Source of the DNA: Bacillota bacterium
GTDB lineage: Bacteria > Eremiobacterota > SpSt-956 > JAKJGF01
Assembly (NCBI GenBank): GCA_029555925.1
Contig: JAKPQU010000011.1
Location: 1-8,438 of the forward strand
Direction of reading: 5' to 3'
DNA: 8,438 nucleotides
The notes under the pieces were generated by a model. The model was not told the DNA's origin. It did not search any database and worked only from the letters and a program-made list of their open reading frames with translations. Below are positions 7,041-8,438 of this stretch, one piece after another; the first letter of the stretch is position 1, and each line of letters opens with the position of its first letter. The position numbers and the translations under genes were made by a program.

Positions 7041-7084
7041 ATATTTATCCCCCCTGTATAATATGAATTCTTTCTATCATTTGG

Positions 7085-7105
7085 CTCTATATATGCTTCA
7101 TAGAG
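7085..7105. repeat. Short inverted repeat in the 7041-7142 spacer
   Basis: Arms CTCTAT (7085-7090) and ATAGAG (7100-7105) flank a 9-nt loop. No T-run follows on either strand, so this is not a classical terminator. It could be a regulatory hairpin before the 126-residue gene or a chance pairing in AT-rich DNA. Confidence 0.3.
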
Positions 7106-7142
7106 TATTAACCCCTTTAATGTAATTAAGCAGAAATATCTT

Positions 7143-7820
7143 TTATAAATCAGGATTAAGAATAACCATAGTATCTTCTTTCATTGCCATGCCGTAGATT
7201 TTTCTTCTGCTCAAATCTACAAGGACATGTTCAGGAATATAAAATGAAGCAAATAAAGGGACCAGTTCTTTTCCATTATATTCCGGGAAGTAATCAAAAA
7301 ATTCCCTAAGTTTTTCCGAGAATTTCTCCGGGTCTTCAGTTCTGACATTCGATTTACACTCATTCACTATTACTTTATCAGGATATACCGCTATAATATC
7401 AAATTCCGTATTTTTTCCTTTAATTGCGGCATGGTTTACTTTTATTCTTATCATAAAACGGAGGCAATCTTTACAGTTAAAGTATTTTTCTGCGATATAT
7501 TCAATATTGGGCGCAACTATATCTTCCACCATTGTACCAAGTTTTTTGGACAATTTCTCCCACTGCCTGTTACTTTCTTTCTTCATTTCTCTGGTATCCT
7601 GCTCCATCTTTTGAGTCAGATTACCGATTTCTTCCTTCATACTGTCTACAGTGGCCTGAGTATGAGCTTTAAATTCTTTCGTTTCCTGCCTGATTTCATT
7701 TTTAAACTCTCTCATTTCCTGACTCAATCTATTTATTTCATAGGATAATCCCTGCACCATTAATTGAGTTTTACCGACCAGTTCCTCTAATTTATCGACC
7801 CTCTCTTCTATAACCGGCAT
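7143..7820 (-). CDS. Coiled-coil protein with PD-(D/E)XK nuclease-like domain
   Basis: A 225-residue protein when started at ATG 7820-7818. Residues about 5-98 form a long charged coiled coil rich in Glu, Lys and Gln, of the kind VDKLEELVGKTQLMVQGL. The C-terminal domain, about 100-225, carries the restriction-endonuclease-like pattern TEFDIIAV (D141), then NECKS (E154, K156), the D...ExK signature of PD-(D/E)XK enzymes. This architecture is common in DUF3782-type proteins of uncertain function. Nuclease activity is inferred from motif only. An upstream GTG (7829-7827) is in frame, but AGGTGAT lies about 6 nt before the ATG and overlaps the GTG, so the ATG is preferred. Its upstream region has an extended -10 flanked by an inverted repeat. 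The gene is followed by the 126-residue gene. Confidence 0.8.
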   Translation of the reverse strand: MPVIEERVDKLEELVGKTQLMVQGLSYEINRLSQEMREFKNEIRQETKEFKAHTQATVDSMKEEIGNLTQKMEQDTREMKKESNRQWEKLSKKLGTMVEDIVAPNIEYIAEKYFNCKDCLRFMIRIKVNHAAIKGKNTEFDIIAVYPDKVIVNECKSNVRTEDPEKFSEKLREFFDYFPEYNGKELVPLFASFYIPEHVLVDLSRRKIYGMAMKEDTMVILNPDL

Positions 7821-7862
7821 ATTTATCACCTGCCTTTGTTTATATCTGCTCAGTTTTAATTC

Positions 7863-7903
7863 TTCTCTCTTTATTATTTTACCATATTTAACTGAAGAGA
7901 GAA
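7863..7903 (-). promoter_or_regulatory. Extended -10 promoter flanked by a 9-bp inverted repeat
   Basis: TGGTAAAAT (minus strand, 7884-7876) is an extended -10 for the nuclease-like gene. It lies exactly between perfect 9-bp arms TTCTCTCTT (7863-7871) and AAGAGAGAA (7895-7903). Arm centres are 32 bp apart, close to three helical turns, so a dimer or pair of dimers could contact one face of the DNA and occlude the promoter. No good -35 is visible. Confidence 0.5.
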
Positions 7904-7916
7904 AATATTTTTCTTT

Positions 7917-7946
7917 TTGCCAGATTCTGATTACATTTTTTACATT
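7917..7946 (+). promoter_or_regulatory. Possible rightward promoter for the zinc-ribbon gene
   Basis: TTGCCA (7917-7922) is followed after 18 bp by TACATT (7941-7946). These match 5/6 and 4/6 of the consensus. It faces the zinc-ribbon gene that starts at 8083 and would leave a leader of about 130 nt. The remaining DNA to 8070 is AT-rich and holds no other gene I can support. Confidence 0.3.
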
Positions 7947-8082
7947 ACTATCAGAATATATTTTATTTTAGAAAAATATGCATGGTAATCATATTCACAG
8001 GTGTCTATTATATGGATTTAGCATGAAAGAAAATCATGCTGATATTTATTACATAATTTATTCGATAATAAGGAGGCGTAAC

Positions 8083-8298
8083 ATGTATTGTCAGAGTTGT
8101 GGAGAATGCAATCAGGATCAGGTTTTATATTGTGTAAAATGCGGGACTGGTATAACAGAACATCTATCTACAGAAAAAAGAAATTACAGGCCATCTGAGA
8201 ATTCAGAAGCACAATATGCTTATGGTAAACATCCTGCAGTGGCAATGATACTTTCTTTACTTATAGTTGGTTTAGGACAATTATATGAGGGTGTCTAA
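8083..8298 (+). pseudogene. Zinc-ribbon/TM2-like membrane protein gene, cut by an insertion element
   Basis: The ATG at 8083 is preceded by a perfect AGGAGG (8071-8076) 6 nt upstream, so this start is chosen over an upstream in-frame ATG at 7978. The product begins with a zinc ribbon, C3-x2-C6 and C17-x2-C20. A polar linker (about 23-48) and a hydrophobic segment beginning HPAVAMILSLLIVGLGQLY (50-68) follow. In the common zinc-ribbon/TM2-type proteins this GLGQxYNG turn leads into further membrane segments. Here the reading frame leaves that pattern right after Tyr68 (codon 8284-8286): the last codons GAG GGT GTC TAA belong to the left end of the insertion element at 8287. The protein is therefore truncated to 71 residues, with the 3' part of the gene presumably on the far side of the element, beyond the window. 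Confidence 0.75.
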
Positions 8299-8306
8299 AA
8301 AGCCAT

Positions 8307-8336
8307 TTGACGCCATTTTTTTCATGAAAGTATGTT
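8307..8336 (+). promoter_or_regulatory. Possible transposase promoter inside the insertion element
   Basis: TTGACG (8307-8312) and TATGTT (8331-8336) are separated by 18 bp and match 5/6 and 4/6 of the sigma-70 consensus. Transcription would begin near 8343, about 45 nt before the transposase start codon. Confidence 0.4.
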
Positions 8337-8389
8337 TTAGCTAGATTTATCAGGGAAATTATGGCATATTTAGTAATTGGTGATGAAAA

Positions 8390-8438
8390 ATGTGTCGTAA
8401 AAATTACGCTACAGATCTTATAGATGAAGAATGGCAGA
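8390..8438 (+). CDS. IS5-family-type transposase, N-terminal fragment cut by window edge
   Basis: Sixteen codons from ATG 8390 read MCRKNYATDLIDEEWQ. This matches the usual opening of IS4/IS5-type DDE transposases of the form YPTDLTDEQW. An in-frame TGA at 8384-8386 fixes the start at or after this ATG. The Shine-Dalgarno is weak. The catalytic DDE residues would lie beyond the window, so intactness cannot be judged. Confidence 0.75.
   Translation, partial: MCRKNYATDLIDEEWQ

Larger units (their letters stand above)
8287..8438 (+). mobile_element. Left end of an IS5-family-type insertion sequence (partial)
   Basis: The terminal sequence GAGGGTGTCTAAAAAGCC (8287-8304) resembles the GAGxGTGT-type terminal inverted repeats of IS5-family subgroups. 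About 100 bp further in, a transposase-like reading frame starts at 8390. The preceding host gene is interrupted exactly here. The true edge could lie 1-3 bp to the left, because the target duplication (possibly TA or a 3-bp site) cannot be read without the right end. Confidence 0.7.

Noticed and set aside
7431..7748. Rightward open frame antisense to the coiled-coil/nuclease gene
   Set aside because: It is the complement of a coiled-coil repeat region, which gives a long Phe/Leu/His-rich frame by composition alone; no ribosome binding site.
7956..7979. AT-only hairpin (ATATTTT/AAAATAT)
   Set aside because: Expected by chance in this AT-rich spacer; no other supporting signal.
7978..8082. 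N-terminal extension of the zinc-ribbon gene from ATG 7978
   Set aside because: ATG 8083 has a perfect AGGAGG at ideal spacing, and the zinc ribbon starts at the second residue after it, as is usual for this family; the upstream part has no recognisable content.
8361..8423. Short rightward frame starting ATG 8361 inside the insertion element
   Set aside because: Only 20 codons, with no ribosome binding site; the overlapping frame at 8390 matches transposase N-termini.

Overview
The window is AT-rich bacterial chromosome with compact, mostly leftward coding and one mobile element cut by the right edge. No rRNA, tRNA or unambiguous taxonomic marker is present. The large transcription-repair factor Mfd shows the source is a bacterium. 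The small soluble, zinc-binding and coiled-coil families around it fit an uncultured, deep-branching Gram-negative-type lineage, but I cannot name the phylum from this sequence. Degenerate 7-bp tandem repeats in the intergenic spaces resemble the heptanucleotide STRR repeats known from filamentous cyanobacteria; the genes do not otherwise argue for a cyanobacterium.

Layout, left to right. 1-138: spacer with two heptamer arrays. 139-3633 (-): complete mfd. 3634-3793: mfd leader and promoter, with a third heptamer-like array and a 14-bp perfect palindrome. 3794-6592 (-): a tight four-gene unit, in transcription order a YdjM-like membrane protein (6592-5906), a membrane protein with a zf-HC2 anti-sigma-type finger and a zinc ribbon (5901-5251), a YaaW/UPF0174-like protein with a C-terminal membrane region (5236-4325), and an ECF-type sigma factor (4321-3794). 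Gaps are 4, 14 and 3 nt. A consensus TATAAT lies just upstream, and a perfect palindrome sits over the predicted transcription start. 6660-7040 (-): an orphan 126-residue protein. 7143-7820 (-): a coiled-coil protein with a PD-(D/E)XK nuclease-like C-terminus. 7821-8082: a divergent regulatory region with a 9-bp inverted repeat flanking a -10 element. 8083-8286 (+): the 5' part of a zinc-ribbon/membrane (TM2-like) gene, cut by an IS5-family-type element that begins near 8287 and runs off the window with the first 16 codons of its transposase.

How the genes may work together: the sigma factor with a zf-HC2 membrane protein in the same operon is the signature of an ECF sigma/anti-sigma stress switch. 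Here the sigma gene is last, and a YaaW-like membrane protein separates it from the putative anti-sigma. The YdjM-like protein opens the operon. This makes a plausible envelope-stress or zinc/redox-responsive module whose exact gene combination I do not recognise as a named system. Mfd lies directly downstream in the same direction and has its own extended -10 promoter, although read-through is possible because no intrinsic terminator is visible between them.
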